A stretch of 64,000 nucleotides of DNA from Hymenobacter cellulosivorans. Its GTDB lineage: Bacteria > Bacteroidota > Bacteroidia > Cytophagales > Hymenobacteraceae. The first letter of the stretch is position 1, and each line of letters begins with the position of its first letter. The position numbers were made by a program, and so were the translations under genes. Under the pieces are notes generated by a model. The model had not been told where the DNA came from. It searched no databases and was given only the letters and a program-made list of their open reading frames with translations. Location: assembly GCF_022919135.1 (NCBI RefSeq), contig NZ_CP095049.1:4592501-4656500 (forward strand). The letters are read 5' to 3'. Positions 17,006 to 25,829 of the stretch are shown here, piece after piece.

Positions 17006-17264
17006 ACAGGTTTGGCCCGGTTACATACATCTGCTTTTGTATGGCAGTAAGCGCTCAGAAGTAAGCAATGCGTCACGGCTGAAAATACCCCGAAGCAGGA
17101 AAAGCTGCCGTTGGGTTTGAAGCCACAACTCCAGCAGACCCGGACTTTGCGTAATAGTCGCTTGCACTGTTATAACAGAGCCTTTCTGCAACCCTATTCA
17201 CGCCCAGGCAGTAAAGACCTACACAACCTTAGTTTCTACTACACCTAAATTTACTGACCCACTC
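17006..17264. other. Intergenic region before the PA2169-type gene
   Basis: No gene is seen. The last 60 bp before the start codon are AT-rich and probably carry the promoter (TTAGTTTC at about 17229-17236 resembles a -7 box), but no complete consensus is visible. Confidence 0.5.
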
Positions 17265-17717
17265 ATGGAAGCCAAAGCAACCCAAGCCCTGCTCAACGAA
17301 CTGCTCGAAACGCTGAAAGACGGCGAAAAAGGCTATTCTACCGCCACCGCTGACGTTGAAGATCATGATCTGAAGCAGGTATTCAAGAAGTACGCCGTGC
17401 AGCGCGACGGTTTCCTGACCGAGCTCGAAGACCAGATGCACCAGCTCAATCTGAAGGCCGATGAGGAAAGCTCGATTACGGGCACCGTCCACCGTGCCTT
17501 CATTAACCTGAAGGCCGCTATTACCAGCAAAAGCCGGGAAAGCATTCTGAACGAGTGCGAGCGGGGCGAAGATTATGCCGTGAAGGCCTACCAGACGGCC
17601 CTGAAAGCCGAAGGCCTGCCCGGTCAGCTCAAGACCATCATCGAGAAGCAATACCAGGGCATCCAGGAAGCCCACAACGAAATTCGCTCCCTGCGCGACG
17701 CTTCGGCCTCGAAGTAA
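17265..17717 (+). CDS. PA2169-family (DUF2383) four-helix-bundle protein
   Basis: This 150-residue, fully helical protein matches the PA2169/DUF2383 family, which is ferritin-like in shape. It begins MEAKATQALLNELLETLKDG, continues with GYSTATADVEDHDLKQVFKKYA, and ends with a helix that starts YQGIQEAHNEIRSLRD. Members are often stress-induced; a role in this organism is not shown. It stands alone and is followed by a strong terminator. Confidence 0.85.
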   Translation: MEAKATQALLNELLETLKDGEKGYSTATADVEDHDLKQVFKKYAVQRDGFLTELEDQMHQLNLKADEESSITGTVHRAFINLKAAITSKSRESILNECERGEDYAVKAYQTALKAEGLPGQLKTIIEKQYQGIQEAHNEIRSLRDASASK

Positions 17718-17738
17718 GCGCGTTGTTTCAAACGCATA

Positions 17739-17772
17739 AAAAAGCCCCGCCGGAATCCCGGCGGGGCTTTTT
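17739..17772. terminator. Bidirectional terminator
   Basis: The arms 17739-17753 and 17758-17772 form a 15-bp stem with a 4-nt loop, flanked by A5 and T5. It separates the PA2169-type gene from the convergent helicase gene. Confidence 0.92.
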
Positions 17773-17826
17773 ATATTCAGCTAGCACTGGGTAAGGCCGT
17801 AGCCCTACCCTTACTTATGCTGCAAA

Positions 17827-19791
17827 CTATTCGTCGAAATCCTGACGCGGACGGGGTGCTGGGCCTTCGCTGCGGTTGCCGCCGCGGAACCCGCCACCAT
17901 CATTGTCGCGCTTGCCCTTGTAGCCACCGCCATAAGAGCTGCCCCCGTCGCGGTTGCCTTTGTAGCCGCCGCCGTAGGAGCTGCCCCCGCTGTTACCGCC
18001 GCGGTAGCCACCTTCCCGGTTGCCGCCGTACGAGCTGCCACCACGGTTGAAGCCGCCTTCGCGGCGCTCACCGTAGCTACCGCCGCGGTTACCACCGAAG
18101 CCGCCTTCGCGACGCTCGCCGAAGCTGCGGCGCGGACGGTCCTCACCGCCACCGAAGCCACCGGGGCCGCGGGTGTTGCCTTCCTGCTGGGCATCACCTT
18201 CCTGGCGGGGCGTAGCAATGTTGAATGACACGGGACGACCCTGAATCGAGGTGCGGCCCAGCTTGGTCGTGATTTCCTCGGCAAACTCCGAAGGCACTTC
18301 CACGAAGCTGAACTTGTCGTAGAGGGCAATGTCACCGACTTTGCTGCCGGTCAGGGCGGTGTTTTCGGCAATCAGGTCCACGATGTCGCGGGGATGAACC
18401 CGGTCTTTCTTGCCCATCGTGACGAAGAGGCGGGTGAAGCCGGGGCGCACGGCACCTTGCTGACGACCTACTTCGAGGCTCTTTTCGGCCTGCTTATCCT
18501 CCTTCATCGTCATGCGCAGCAGAGCGGCGGCCACGTCGAGGGAAGTAATTTCTTCTTCCTGGTCAAGCAGGCGCTGCACGCGGGCAACGTACTTCTCCAG
18601 CTTGCCCTTCTCAATGATTTCTTTGATCTGGGCCAGGAACAGCGTGGTTTTCACTTCCGACACATCCTCAAACGACGGAATCCGCTCCTGCTTGATGTTG
18701 GCCTTAGTGTAGCGCATGATGTCGCGCAGCTTGTAGATGTCGCGGCCACTCACGAAGGTGAAGGCCTTGCCCAGCTTACCAGCGCGGCCCGTGCGGCCAA
18801 TGCGGTGCACGTAGTACTCCTCATCGGCGGGCAGGTCGTAGTTAACGACAGCTTCCACGTTCTCCACGTCGATACCGCGGGCAGCTACGTCGGTAGCAAC
18901 CAGGATTTCGAGCGTGCCCTTGCGGAACTTGTCGAGCGTATTCTGGCGCTGCTGCTGGCCCATGTCGCCGTGCAAACCGTCGGCAAAGTAGCCGCGGGCC
19001 TGCAGTTCAGCCACGCACTCGTCGACCATGCGCTTCGTGTTGCAGAACACGATGGTGGACTTCAGGTTGTACATGTCGATGATGCGGGACAAAACGTCCT
19101 TTTTCATCGGGTTACGCACCTCGTAGTACATCTGCTCGATGTTGGTAACCGTCAGTTCCTGGTGGTTAACCTTTACGATTTTCGGGTTGGTCTGGTACTT
19201 TTTGGTGAGCTCCATAATCGGCTTGCTCATCGTAGCCGAGAAGAACACCGTCTGGCGGTCTTCGGGCATCTTGCTCAGTACCACCTCGATGTCGTCGCGG
19301 AAGCCCATGTCGAGCATTTCGTCAGCCTCATCGAGGATGATTTTCTTTACCTGATCCAGCTTCAGCGTACCGCGCTCCAGGTGGTCCATCACCCGGCCGG
19401 GCGTACCGATTACGATCTGCACGCCGCGCTCCAGAGCCTGGAACTGCCGGTCGTAGCTCTGCCCGCCGTAGATGGGCACCACGGCCAAACCACGCTTGTA
19501 TTTGCCCAGTTTCTGGATTTCACCCGAAACCTGCACCGCCAATTCGCGGGTGGGGCAGAGAATCAGCACCTGCACGGCGCGGTTGTTGGTGTCGACGCCC
19601 TCGATGGCGGGAATGCCGAAAGCGGCGGTCTTGCCGGTACCGGTCTGGGCCTGGCCAATGACGTCCTTGCCCTCGAGCAGAACCGGAATGGCGGCCGTTT
19701 GGATGGGGGATGCTTCTTCGTAGCCGAGCTCAGCAATGGCGCGCTGCAGCTCCTCGGAGAGATTTAACTCTTCAAATTTTACTTTTTCCAT
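17827..19791 (-). CDS. deaD: DEAD-box RNA helicase with Gly/Arg-rich tail
   Basis: This 654-residue protein has all the DEAD-box motifs in order: SPIQTAAIP (Q motif), AQTGTGKT, PTRELAVQV, TPGR, LDEADEMLD, FSATM, ATDVAARGIDV and HRIGRTGRAG. A DbpA-like RNA-binding domain follows (from about residue 475, LFVTMGKKDRVHPRDIV). Residues about 560-650 form a tail of GGFGG, RGG and SYGGGYKG repeats. This is the CsdA/DeaD type that unwinds RNA structure in ribosome assembly and mRNA turnover, often in the cold. The ATG at 19791 gives the usual N-terminus. A cold-shock protein gene lies just upstream on the same strand. Confidence 0.93.
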   Translation of the reverse strand: MEKVKFEELNLSEELQRAIAELGYEEASPIQTAAIPVLLEGKDVIGQAQTGTGKTAAFGIPAIEGVDTNNRAVQVLILCPTRELAVQVSGEIQKLGKYKRGLAVVPIYGGQSYDRQFQALERGVQIVIGTPGRVMDHLERGTLKLDQVKKIILDEADEMLDMGFRDDIEVVLSKMPEDRQTVFFSATMSKPIMELTKKYQTNPKIVKVNHQELTVTNIEQMYYEVRNPMKKDVLSRIIDMYNLKSTIVFCNTKRMVDECVAELQARGYFADGLHGDMGQQQRQNTLDKFRKGTLEILVATDVAARGIDVENVEAVVNYDLPADEEYYVHRIGRTGRAGKLGKAFTFVSGRDIYKLRDIMRYTKANIKQERIPSFEDVSEVKTTLFLAQIKEIIEKGKLEKYVARVQRLLDQEEEITSLDVAAALLRMTMKEDKQAEKSLEVGRQQGAVRPGFTRLFVTMGKKDRVHPRDIVDLIAENTALTGSKVGDIALYDKFSFVEVPSEFAEEITTKLGRTSIQGRPVSFNIATPRQEGDAQQEGNTRGPGGFGGGEDRPRRSFGERREGGFGGNRGGSYGERREGGFNRGGSSYGGNREGGYRGGNSGGSSYGGGYKGNRDGGSSYGGGYKGKRDNDGGGFRGGNRSEGPAPRPRQDFDE

Positions 19792-20206
19792 GTCTATGTT
19801 AGATGGAATGAGAGACACTAGCTCTGAAAACAGCGGATTCAGCGACGTTCCTCTCCCACTCAACAACAACGACAAGCGACGAAAGCAACGGACGGAAGAC
19901 GAAGGCGGCCAGCCTATTAGATTACAGCAGCCTATGCTGCGCGGAACATGGCTGTTCTCAATGCGGCTGCAAAGGTACGTCTTTTCGGTGAAAAAAGATA
20001 CCTAGCAGGCATTTTTAGCTAATTCTTATTCCTGGGTACAGTTCAGTTTACTATAAGCCGGCGGGCAAACAGGCAGCTTGCCTGGGCTCCTCTTCCGGCT
20101 TGGTTTGGGGCAACAGAGCCCCGAGCCCAGAAGTTCTATGGCTATATAAGTTTTTAGGGCTGTAAGGCTCAACTCCTAGGCTCTCTGGCAATTAGCCTGA
20201 ACGCAA
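19792..20206. other. Leader region of the helicase gene
   Basis: No gene is seen between the helicase start and the terminator of the cold-shock gene. The minus-strand -7 box TACCTTTG at 19970-19977 would give a leader of about 170 nt, unusually long for this window. Confidence 0.6.
19970..19977 (-). promoter_or_regulatory. -7 promoter box TACCTTTG for the helicase gene
   Basis: This is an exact TAnnTTTG on the minus strand. A T-run lies about 15-20 bp further upstream, but there is no clean TTTG at -33. Confidence 0.6.
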
Positions 20207-20231
20207 AAAAGCCTGCGCGAGGCAGGCTTTT
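20207..20231 (-). terminator. Terminator after the cold-shock gene
   Basis: The arms 20207-20216 and 20222-20231 form a 10-bp stem with a 5-nt loop; on the minus strand the stem runs into a T-tract. It starts 28 bp after the stop codon. Confidence 0.85.
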
Positions 20232-20258
20232 CTGTTTCACTTGCGAGAAGTGAGGTAA

Positions 20259-20450
20259 TTAAACCAACGATACCTTTACGGCATTCAGGCCTTTTTTACC
20301 CTGTGCAACGTCGAATTGCACTTTGTCGTTCTCACGAATTTCGTCGATCAGGTCACTTACGTGTACGAAGATGTCCTGACCGTTTTCGTCAGATTTAATG
20401 AAACCAAAGCCCTTGGTGTCATTGAAGAATTTTACTGTTCCTGTTTGCAT
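20259..20450 (-). CDS. Cold-shock domain protein (Csp family)
   Basis: This 63-residue single cold-shock domain has both nucleic-acid-binding motifs: RNP1 KGFGFI at 13-18 and RNP2 DIFVHV at 26-31. It starts MQTGTVKFFNDT. Csp proteins bind single-stranded RNA and DNA and act as RNA chaperones. The gene has its own terminator and a -7 box about 110 bp upstream, so the leader should be about 100 nt, as expected of temperature-sensing csp mRNAs (inference). It precedes a DEAD-box helicase gene on the same strand. Confidence 0.95.
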   Translation of the reverse strand: MQTGTVKFFNDTKGFGFIKSDENGQDIFVHVSDLIDEIRENDKVQFDVAQGKKGLNAVKVSLV

Positions 20451-20853
20451 GAGGATATTGTATGGATGTCATTCAAGCAAGGTGGCCATTGTTATCTGAT
20501 GTAGCTCCTTGCAGAACGAATAGCAGAATAATGAAGCACATTATCTTAAACTTGAACCAAAGATACGCATTCTGAATGTAACGGTTCGCGTTAGGCAGTA
20601 TTATGCTTCTGCTCGCCAAGCCGGTGTTTCCGGTAAAGTGGCCCTGACAGCCTGCAAACGCCACTTATTGACCGATGATTTTTGAAGATTTTTTTGTACA
20701 GCTCAACGGCATCCGGCGTACACAGCACCTGTAGCGTATCTAATATTGGCTTACCGCCTAGCCTCAGCGTGGCATGCGCTGGCTTTTCGGCAACCTGTAT
20801 ATTGACTAGTATACCTGCTAGCGCACTTATTCACGTCTCTTCGTTCTTCTTAT
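20451..20853. other. Divergent promoter region, csp and thioesterase
   Basis: These 403 bp without a gene separate two divergent genes. The csp side is AT-rich with its -7 box at 20558-20565. The thioesterase side shows no clear consensus box. Confidence 0.6.
20558..20565 (-). promoter_or_regulatory. -7 promoter box TATCTTTG for the cold-shock gene
   Basis: This is an exact TAnnTTTG on the minus strand. It predicts a transcript start near 20551 and a leader of about 100 nt. Confidence 0.62.
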
Positions 20854-21273
20854 ATGACAGACTCTCCTGTCTCCTTCCGCTTTTCCCGCCTGCTTACCAT
20901 TGTGGAGGCTGATATCGACGAACTCAACCACGTCAATAATGTGCAGTACGTGCAATTCGTGCAGGACACGGCTGCGGCGCATTGGCATGCGGCTTTCCCG
21001 GCCGGTGAGCGGGAACAGTATATATGGGTAGTGCTGGAACACCGGGTGCGCTACCACAAGCCCGCCTTTCTGGGCGAGGAGCTGCGCTGCACCACCTGGA
21101 TCGGGGAAGTGCGCGGGGCCCAGTCGCAGCGCTTCGTGCGCATCGAGCGGGCTACGGACGGAGTGCTGCTCTGCGAGGCCGAAACCCAGTGGGTGCTGCT
21201 CGACCCCGGTACCCAGCGTCCCAAGCGCGTGACGCCGGAGGTGGAGCAGCGGCTGCGCGTGGCGGTGGGCTAA
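20854..21273 (+). CDS. Acyl-CoA thioesterase, hot-dog fold (4HBT family)
   Basis: This 139-residue protein has the YbgC/4HBT pattern: VEADIDELNHVNNVQYVQFVQD at the N-terminus, the usual DxxGHVNNxxY motif with Asn in place of Gly, then WVVLEHRVRYHKPAFLGEEL. Hot-dog thioesterases of this group cleave acyl-CoA or acyl-ACP esters as homodimers or tetramers. The chain-length preference is unknown. It is transcribed alone, away from the cold-shock gene. Confidence 0.87.
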   Translation: MTDSPVSFRFSRLLTIVEADIDELNHVNNVQYVQFVQDTAAAHWHAAFPAGEREQYIWVVLEHRVRYHKPAFLGEELRCTTWIGEVRGAQSQRFVRIERATDGVLLCEAETQWVLLDPGTQRPKRVTPEVEQRLRVAVG

Positions 21274-21280
21274 GCCCAAG

Positions 21281-21450
21281 CTAGCGCCGGTAAACCATGC
21301 GGTACAGGTCGAAGCCCGGGGCCTAGTAGTCTTTGTTGACCTCGACCAAGTCGAAGCCGCCCTTCTCGTAGAACTTGTAGACTAGTTGGGAAGTTCGCAC
21401 CGATATGGTTTCGACTTGTGTGGATTCGCCAGTAGAACGGTTACTCAATT
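21281..21450 (-). pseudogene. 3' remnant of a GNAT N-acetyltransferase gene
   Basis: One minus-strand frame reads TISVRTSQLVYKFYEKGGF, then DLVEVNKDY, a TAG stop at about 21333, and then APGFDLYRMVYRR and a second stop at 21281. This is the C-terminal end of a GNAT acetyltransferase; TISVRTS..LVYKFYEK is the usual last beta strand and helix. The internal TAG probably replaces a Trp or Tyr codon. The 5' two-thirds of the gene, including the acetyl-CoA-binding loop, is missing and its place is taken by the AT-rich gene that ends at 21466. Confidence 0.72.
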
Positions 21451-21465
21451 TTGATATGTTTCTTG

Positions 21466-22284
21466 TCACTGGCTGTACTTTTTTCTATTTTCCTCACTAA
21501 AAGTGATAGGTACTGTCCACGGCATTCTTTGAAACTTACCGTGGCTGTATATAATACTCCACGCAGATAGTAGCCTGACTACCCGAATAGCTTCATTGTT
21601 ATATTTAGAATCATAACTTTTTACTATTTCCACTTTATCAATTATGCCCTGCTCATTGGCAGAGAACTGCACAAAAACCCGGGCATTACTAACCGGTTGG
21701 GGTAGCTTATGCCAGACAATATTTTTATAAATAAATTGCAGCAACTTCCTCGAATCAGTCTCATACACGGAAGTACGTGACTTAGAGTTATCATATATCT
21801 TCTCTGTAATTACTCGGCCTTGCTTGAGTTGTATAATCCTCTCCTTTTCGTATATAGAACCGTACCCCATGTGCTCGTAGCGCAGCAATTTACCTTCTGG
21901 CACTAGCACTTCGCCACTAAACCAATCCGCTTTAACCTTACCATTTATACATTTTTCACCAAATAGTTTTTTCAAATTGGCGCTCAATTTATCATCACTA
22001 AAGCAACAGCTGTAGATTCCTAGCAGATAAAGCTCCCCAGCAATTATTTCCCAATGGGCCATATAATTTCTCCAACAAGCAGTGGATGCACACCCCGGTT
22101 TGCTACCAAATAGTTTGGGGCGTATAGACTCTAATTTATCCCACTGCTCAAGTGGGTTTGCAAATAGCCGTACCTCTTGTCCTTTGTAGCGCAATTGATC
22201 CGGAATTTGGGCAGTTGCATAAGCCAGCGGGCAAGAATGTATCCACAGAAGCAAAGCAACGGTCCAGCTTATATACTTTATCAT
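21466..22284 (-). CDS. AT-rich exported protein with TonB C-terminal-like domain
   Basis: This 272-residue protein has a signal peptide (about 1-25, cleaved near AYATAQ). The last 75 residues, with ARVFVQFSANEQGIIDKVEI, a conserved Asn/Glu-Ala pair (YNNEAIRVV), and a final PITFS, match the TonB_C fold of Bacteroidota 'energy transducer TonB' paralogues. The middle contains six cysteines (CASTACW, YSCC, EKC). No membrane anchor or proline-rich linker is present, so it is not a canonical TonB. The coding sequence is clearly more AT-rich than its neighbours, pointing to recent acquisition. It abuts the acetyltransferase remnant. Confidence 0.72.
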   Translation of the reverse strand: MIKYISWTVALLLWIHSCPLAYATAQIPDQLRYKGQEVRLFANPLEQWDKLESIRPKLFGSKPGCASTACWRNYMAHWEIIAGELYLLGIYSCCFSDDKLSANLKKLFGEKCINGKVKADWFSGEVLVPEGKLLRYEHMGYGSIYEKERIIQLKQGRVITEKIYDNSKSRTSVYETDSRKLLQFIYKNIVWHKLPQPVSNARVFVQFSANEQGIIDKVEIVKSYDSKYNNEAIRVVRLLSAWSIIYSHGKFQRMPWTVPITFSEENRKKYSQ

Positions 22285-22387
22285 ATGAGTATAGAATTTC
22301 CCTTACACAGGCTAATATAAACGATTGGCTGGCGGACTAAGTACGGTCATTTATGGGTTATCTTGCACGCCGCTTTCCTTTCCCGCA

Positions 22388-25300
22388 ATGCCCGCCACGT
22401 TCCGCATCTACTCGTCTTCCGCCGGCTCCGGCAAAACGTACCAGCTAACCAAGGAATACCTGAAGCTGGCCCTGGGCTCGGAGGACCCGGCTTATTTCAA
22501 GAGCATCCTGGCCATTACCTTCACCAACGACGCGGCGGGCGAAATGAAGGAGCGCATCATCAGTGCCTTGCGCAGCTTTGCCTACCCCTCGGACGACGCT
22601 CAGCAGCAAGACGCCCTGCTCGGCGACATTGCCCGGGAGTTGGCCGAGGAAGGCCTGCTGCCGAAGCGGGCCGAGACGCCCGAAGAGCAACGGCAGGAAC
22701 TGCGGCGCCGGGCGGCGGCCACGTTCCGGCTGGTGCTCTACCACTACGCCGACTTCGGCGTGAGCACCATCGACTCCTTCGTACAGCGCATCGTGCAGGC
22801 CTTTACCCGGGAACTGGGCTTGCCGGCCACGTTTGAGGTGGAGCTCGACGGCGACGCGGTGCTGCAAAGCGCGGTGGCCCTGTTGCTGGACCGCGTCAAC
22901 CGAGACCCCAACGCGGCCCTGCTCAGCCGCTCCCTGGCCGACTACGCCTTGAGCAAGGCCGACGAGGGCCGCAGCTGGAATAACCTCTCGGACGAGCTGG
23001 TACAGTTCGGGCGCTTTCTGCTGAGTGAGCCCGTGCACGAGGCCGTGACCCAGCTGCAAAAGATGTCGCTGCAGGACTACCGGCGGCTGCACGAAACGCT
23101 GCGGAAGCGCAAGGAAGTTATTGAGGGCAAGTTTCAGCTGGCGGCCTTGCAGGCTATTGTAGCGTTGGAAACGGCCGGCGTGACGGAGGCTGACTTGTAC
23201 CAGGGCAAAAACGGCATCATCGGCTATTTTACGAAGTGGGAAGAGCGGCTGCTGCCCGACAAGGAGGCCAACAGCTACGTGCGGGCCACCTTTGAGCAGG
23301 ATAAGTGGTACAGTGGCAAGGTGAAAACGGCGGCCGACAAGCAGCGGGTGGACGCCGTGAAAGAGGAAGTAACGCGCTACTACCTGGAGCTGGAGAACCT
23401 GCGGGCCACGCTGCTTTCGGACTATATTCTGGTGAACGGCATGCTCCCCTACCTGTTTCACGTGTCGTTGCTGAGTGAGCTGAGCAAGGCCGTGGACCAG
23501 CTGAGCCGGGAGCGGGGCGTGGTACTCATTGCCGAGTTTAACCGCCGCATTGCCAGCATCGTGCTGCGCGAGCCGGTGCCCTTTCTCTACGAGCGAATGG
23601 GGGAACGGTACCTGCACCTGCTCATCGACGAGTTTCAGGACACGTCTGTGCTGCAGTGGAACAACCTGCTGCCCCTGGTGGAAAACGCCGTGTCGACCGG
23701 CAACCTGTCGTTGGCCGTGGGCGACGCCAAGCAGGCTATTTACCGCTGGCGGGGCGGGGAAATGGAGCAGATTCTGCGTTTGCACAAGAATGAAACGCAG
23801 TACCTCTACGGCCGCGTGGCCGATGAGGAGCTGCGCGGGCTGCTGCAGGACCGCTACTACACCCTGGACCAGGCCCTGACGCCCGAGCACCTGAATACCA
23901 ACTACCGCTCGGCTCCGGAGATTATCCAGTTCAACAACGACTTCTTCGGACAGGTCAGCAGCACGCATCCGCAGCTGCCGCTGGTGCAGAGCATTTACGA
24001 TGAGCATTTTGGGCAGCAAACCCCCGGTGGGGAGGCTGGCCACGTGGAGCTGCTCTTCACCGAAGATAATGCCCCAGCCCGGCGCTACAACCCCGTAACG
24101 GGCGACTACACCACGGAAATTCTCCCCGGTGTGGGCCCCGACGAGGTATTTGACTACGAAGCCAGCACGCTCTACCTCACCCTGCAACTCGTGGAGCAGG
24201 CTATGCAGGATGGGTTCCGGCTTCAGGACATTGCCGTGCTTTGCCGCCGCCGCGACTCCAGCCGCCGGGTGGCCAAGTTCCTGAAAGAGCGGGGCTACCC
24301 CATTATTTCGGCCGATTCGCTGTCGTTGGAGTTTGCCGAAGTAGTGAACCTGTTGGTGGCCTTGTTCCGGGTGCTGAACCGGCCTGCTGACACCCTGGCC
24401 CGAGCCGAAGCCCTGCTGCTGGTCGATAAAGTGGTGCGGCAGTTGGCCCCTACCCCGGCCCGGGCCCGCCACATTGCCACGCTAGCCAATGCCGAGAAGG
24501 CCCAGGACTTTTTCGACGAGCTGCGCGCCCTGGGTTACGACGTACGGGAGCGGGAAACCGGTAACCTGGGCCTCTACGAGCTGACTGAGCGGCTCATGGG
24601 CACCTTCGGGCTCTTGGGCCGCAACGAGGAAAGTGAGTACCTGTTTCGTTTCCTGGACCTTACCCTGGAGTACAGCCTGCGCTTTGGCAACAACCTCAAT
24701 AACTTCCTGGCCTACTGGGAGCAGAAGAAAAGTGCGCTGAGCATCAATGCCCCGGCGGGCCGGGACGCTATTACCATTACTACTGTGCACAAGGCCAAGG
24801 GCCTGGCCTACGGGGTAGTCATCGTGCCCTTCGCCGACTGGAGCCTGACGCCCTACCGCGGCACCTTGCTCTGGGGCCAGCTGCCGGAAGATGCCAAACC
24901 GGTGCCTGAAATGCCGCCCATTGCGGTGGTCAGCCAGACCCAGGCCCTGCTGCGCACCCCGCTGGCCCAGCAGTATACCGAGGAGCTGGAGAAGACCTTT
25001 CTGGAAGGCCTCAACATGCTCTACGTGGCCTTCACCCGGCCCCGGCACCGGCTCTACATCATCAGCCGCCGGCCCAAACCGACCAAAACGGCCAAGGAAC
25101 TGGAGGTAAGTAGCCCCGCCGAGCCAGCCAAGACGGTGGCTGAGCTGCTGCACCGCTACCTGCTGGCTACCGGCACCTGGAACGACGAGCGCACCGCCTA
25201 CACGCTGGCCGACAGTCACAACTTCGTGCCCCGGCTCAAAAGCCGGGAAGTTACCGAAACATACCCGTTAGCCAACCTGAGCAGCACGCCCTGGGAGGAA

Positions 25301-25801
25301 CGGCTCCGCCTGCGCCGGCACGCCAATACTATTTTCGACTTCGACGACCAGCAGGTGCAGCGTGAGTGGAACCGCAAGCTGCACTACGCCCTACGCCGCC
25401 TCGAAGTAGCCACCGACGTGGACCGCGTGACGGCCCAGCTGGTGGCCGAGGGACTGGTCAGCAGCAAGGAAAAAGGCCAGCTGGTGAGCTTGTTGTGCCG
25501 CACCGTGGAAAACCCGCAGATGGCCCACTACTTCAGCCTAGCGGTGGCCGTGGAAACCGAGCGGGAAATCCTGGTGGGTGGTACCCGCCGCCAGGACTAT
25601 AAGCCCGACCGGATTGTGTTTGAGCCGGACGTGAAGCCTGCGCCGGGCCGCGTGACGCTGATTGATTTCAAGATTCCGCCGCCCGAGCCCCAGCACCGCC
25701 GGCAGCTACAGCAGTATGCCGGCCTGTTTCGGCAGTTGGGCTACACCGACGTGCAGTGCGTGCTCTACTACTTTGATTCGGAAGAGGTTGTGGTGTTTTA
25801 A
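22388..25801 (+). CDS. addA: AddA-like helicase-nuclease (UvrD/Rep superfamily)
   Basis: This 1137-residue protein has the superfamily 1A helicase motifs: Walker A SSSAGSGKTYQ at 9-19 (Lys16), FTNDAAGEMKERI, the DEFQD Walker B in LHLLIDEFQDTSVLQW, GDAKQAIYRWRGGEM, NTNYRS, and TVHKAKGLAYGVV. The C-terminus carries a PD-(D/E)xK nuclease signature (YKPDRIVFEPD ... VTLIDFKIPPPEPQHRRQL). This is the AddA architecture, whose role is end resection for double-strand-break repair together with AddB. The start at 22388 places Walker A at the N-terminus as expected. A TATCTTGC box lies at 22359-22366. The AddB-like partner lies 3 kb downstream on the same strand. Confidence 0.88.
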   Translation: MPATFRIYSSSAGSGKTYQLTKEYLKLALGSEDPAYFKSILAITFTNDAAGEMKERIISALRSFAYPSDDAQQQDALLGDIARELAEEGLLPKRAETPEEQRQELRRRAAATFRLVLYHYADFGVSTIDSFVQRIVQAFTRELGLPATFEVELDGDAVLQSAVALLLDRVNRDPNAALLSRSLADYALSKADEGRSWNNLSDELVQFGRFLLSEPVHEAVTQLQKMSLQDYRRLHETLRKRKEVIEGKFQLAALQAIVALETAGVTEADLYQGKNGIIGYFTKWEERLLPDKEANSYVRATFEQDKWYSGKVKTAADKQRVDAVKEEVTRYYLELENLRATLLSDYILVNGMLPYLFHVSLLSELSKAVDQLSRERGVVLIAEFNRRIASIVLREPVPFLYERMGERYLHLLIDEFQDTSVLQWNNLLPLVENAVSTGNLSLAVGDAKQAIYRWRGGEMEQILRLHKNETQYLYGRVADEELRGLLQDRYYTLDQALTPEHLNTNYRSAPEIIQFNNDFFGQVSSTHPQLPLVQSIYDEHFGQQTPGGEAGHVELLFTEDNAPARRYNPVTGDYTTEILPGVGPDEVFDYEASTLYLTLQLVEQAMQDGFRLQDIAVLCRRRDSSRRVAKFLKERGYPIISADSLSLEFAEVVNLLVALFRVLNRPADTLARAEALLLVDKVVRQLAPTPARARHIATLANAEKAQDFFDELRALGYDVRERETGNLGLYELTERLMGTFGLLGRNEESEYLFRFLDLTLEYSLRFGNNLNNFLAYWEQKKSALSINAPAGRDAITITTVHKAKGLAYGVVIVPFADWSLTPYRGTLLWGQLPEDAKPVPEMPPIAVVSQTQALLRTPLAQQYTEELEKTFLEGLNMLYVAFTRPRHRLYIISRRPKPTKTAKELEVSSPAEPAKTVAELLHRYLLATGTWNDERTAYTLADSHNFVPRLKSREVTETYPLANLSSTPWEERLRLRRHANTIFDFDDQQVQREWNRKLHYALRRLEVATDVDRVTAQLVAEGLVSSKEKGQLVSLLCRTVENPQMAHYFSLAVAVETEREILVGGTRRQDYKPDRIVFEPDVKPAPGRVTLIDFKIPPPEPQHRRQLQQYAGLFRQLGYTDVQCVLYYFDSEEVVVF

Positions 25802-25829
25802 AGCCCGGTTTCCGCTTAGGGGTAGTCGT

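Noticed and set aside
17870-18130. Tandem DNA repeats as a minisatellite or CRISPR-like array
   Set aside because: They encode the Gly/Arg-rich tail of the helicase, in frame and without spacers.
18394-19767. A 457-codon frame on the plus strand opposite the DEAD-box helicase gene
   Set aside because: The helicase motifs on the minus strand are complete, and the antisense product has no recognisable feature.
20451-20853. Possible small RNA or tRNA gene in the csp-thioesterase gap
   Set aside because: No cloverleaf arms, TTCRA box or CCA end could be found; the AT-rich part is better explained as a promoter and leader.
22445-24472. A very long open frame on the minus strand opposite the AddA-like gene
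   Set aside because: It is a mirror of a well-conserved helicase gene in GC-rich DNA; its product is His/Gln/Val-rich without any domain. Similar antisense frames opposite the S46, helicase, fused nitrate reductase, M14 and SusC genes were rejected for the same reason.
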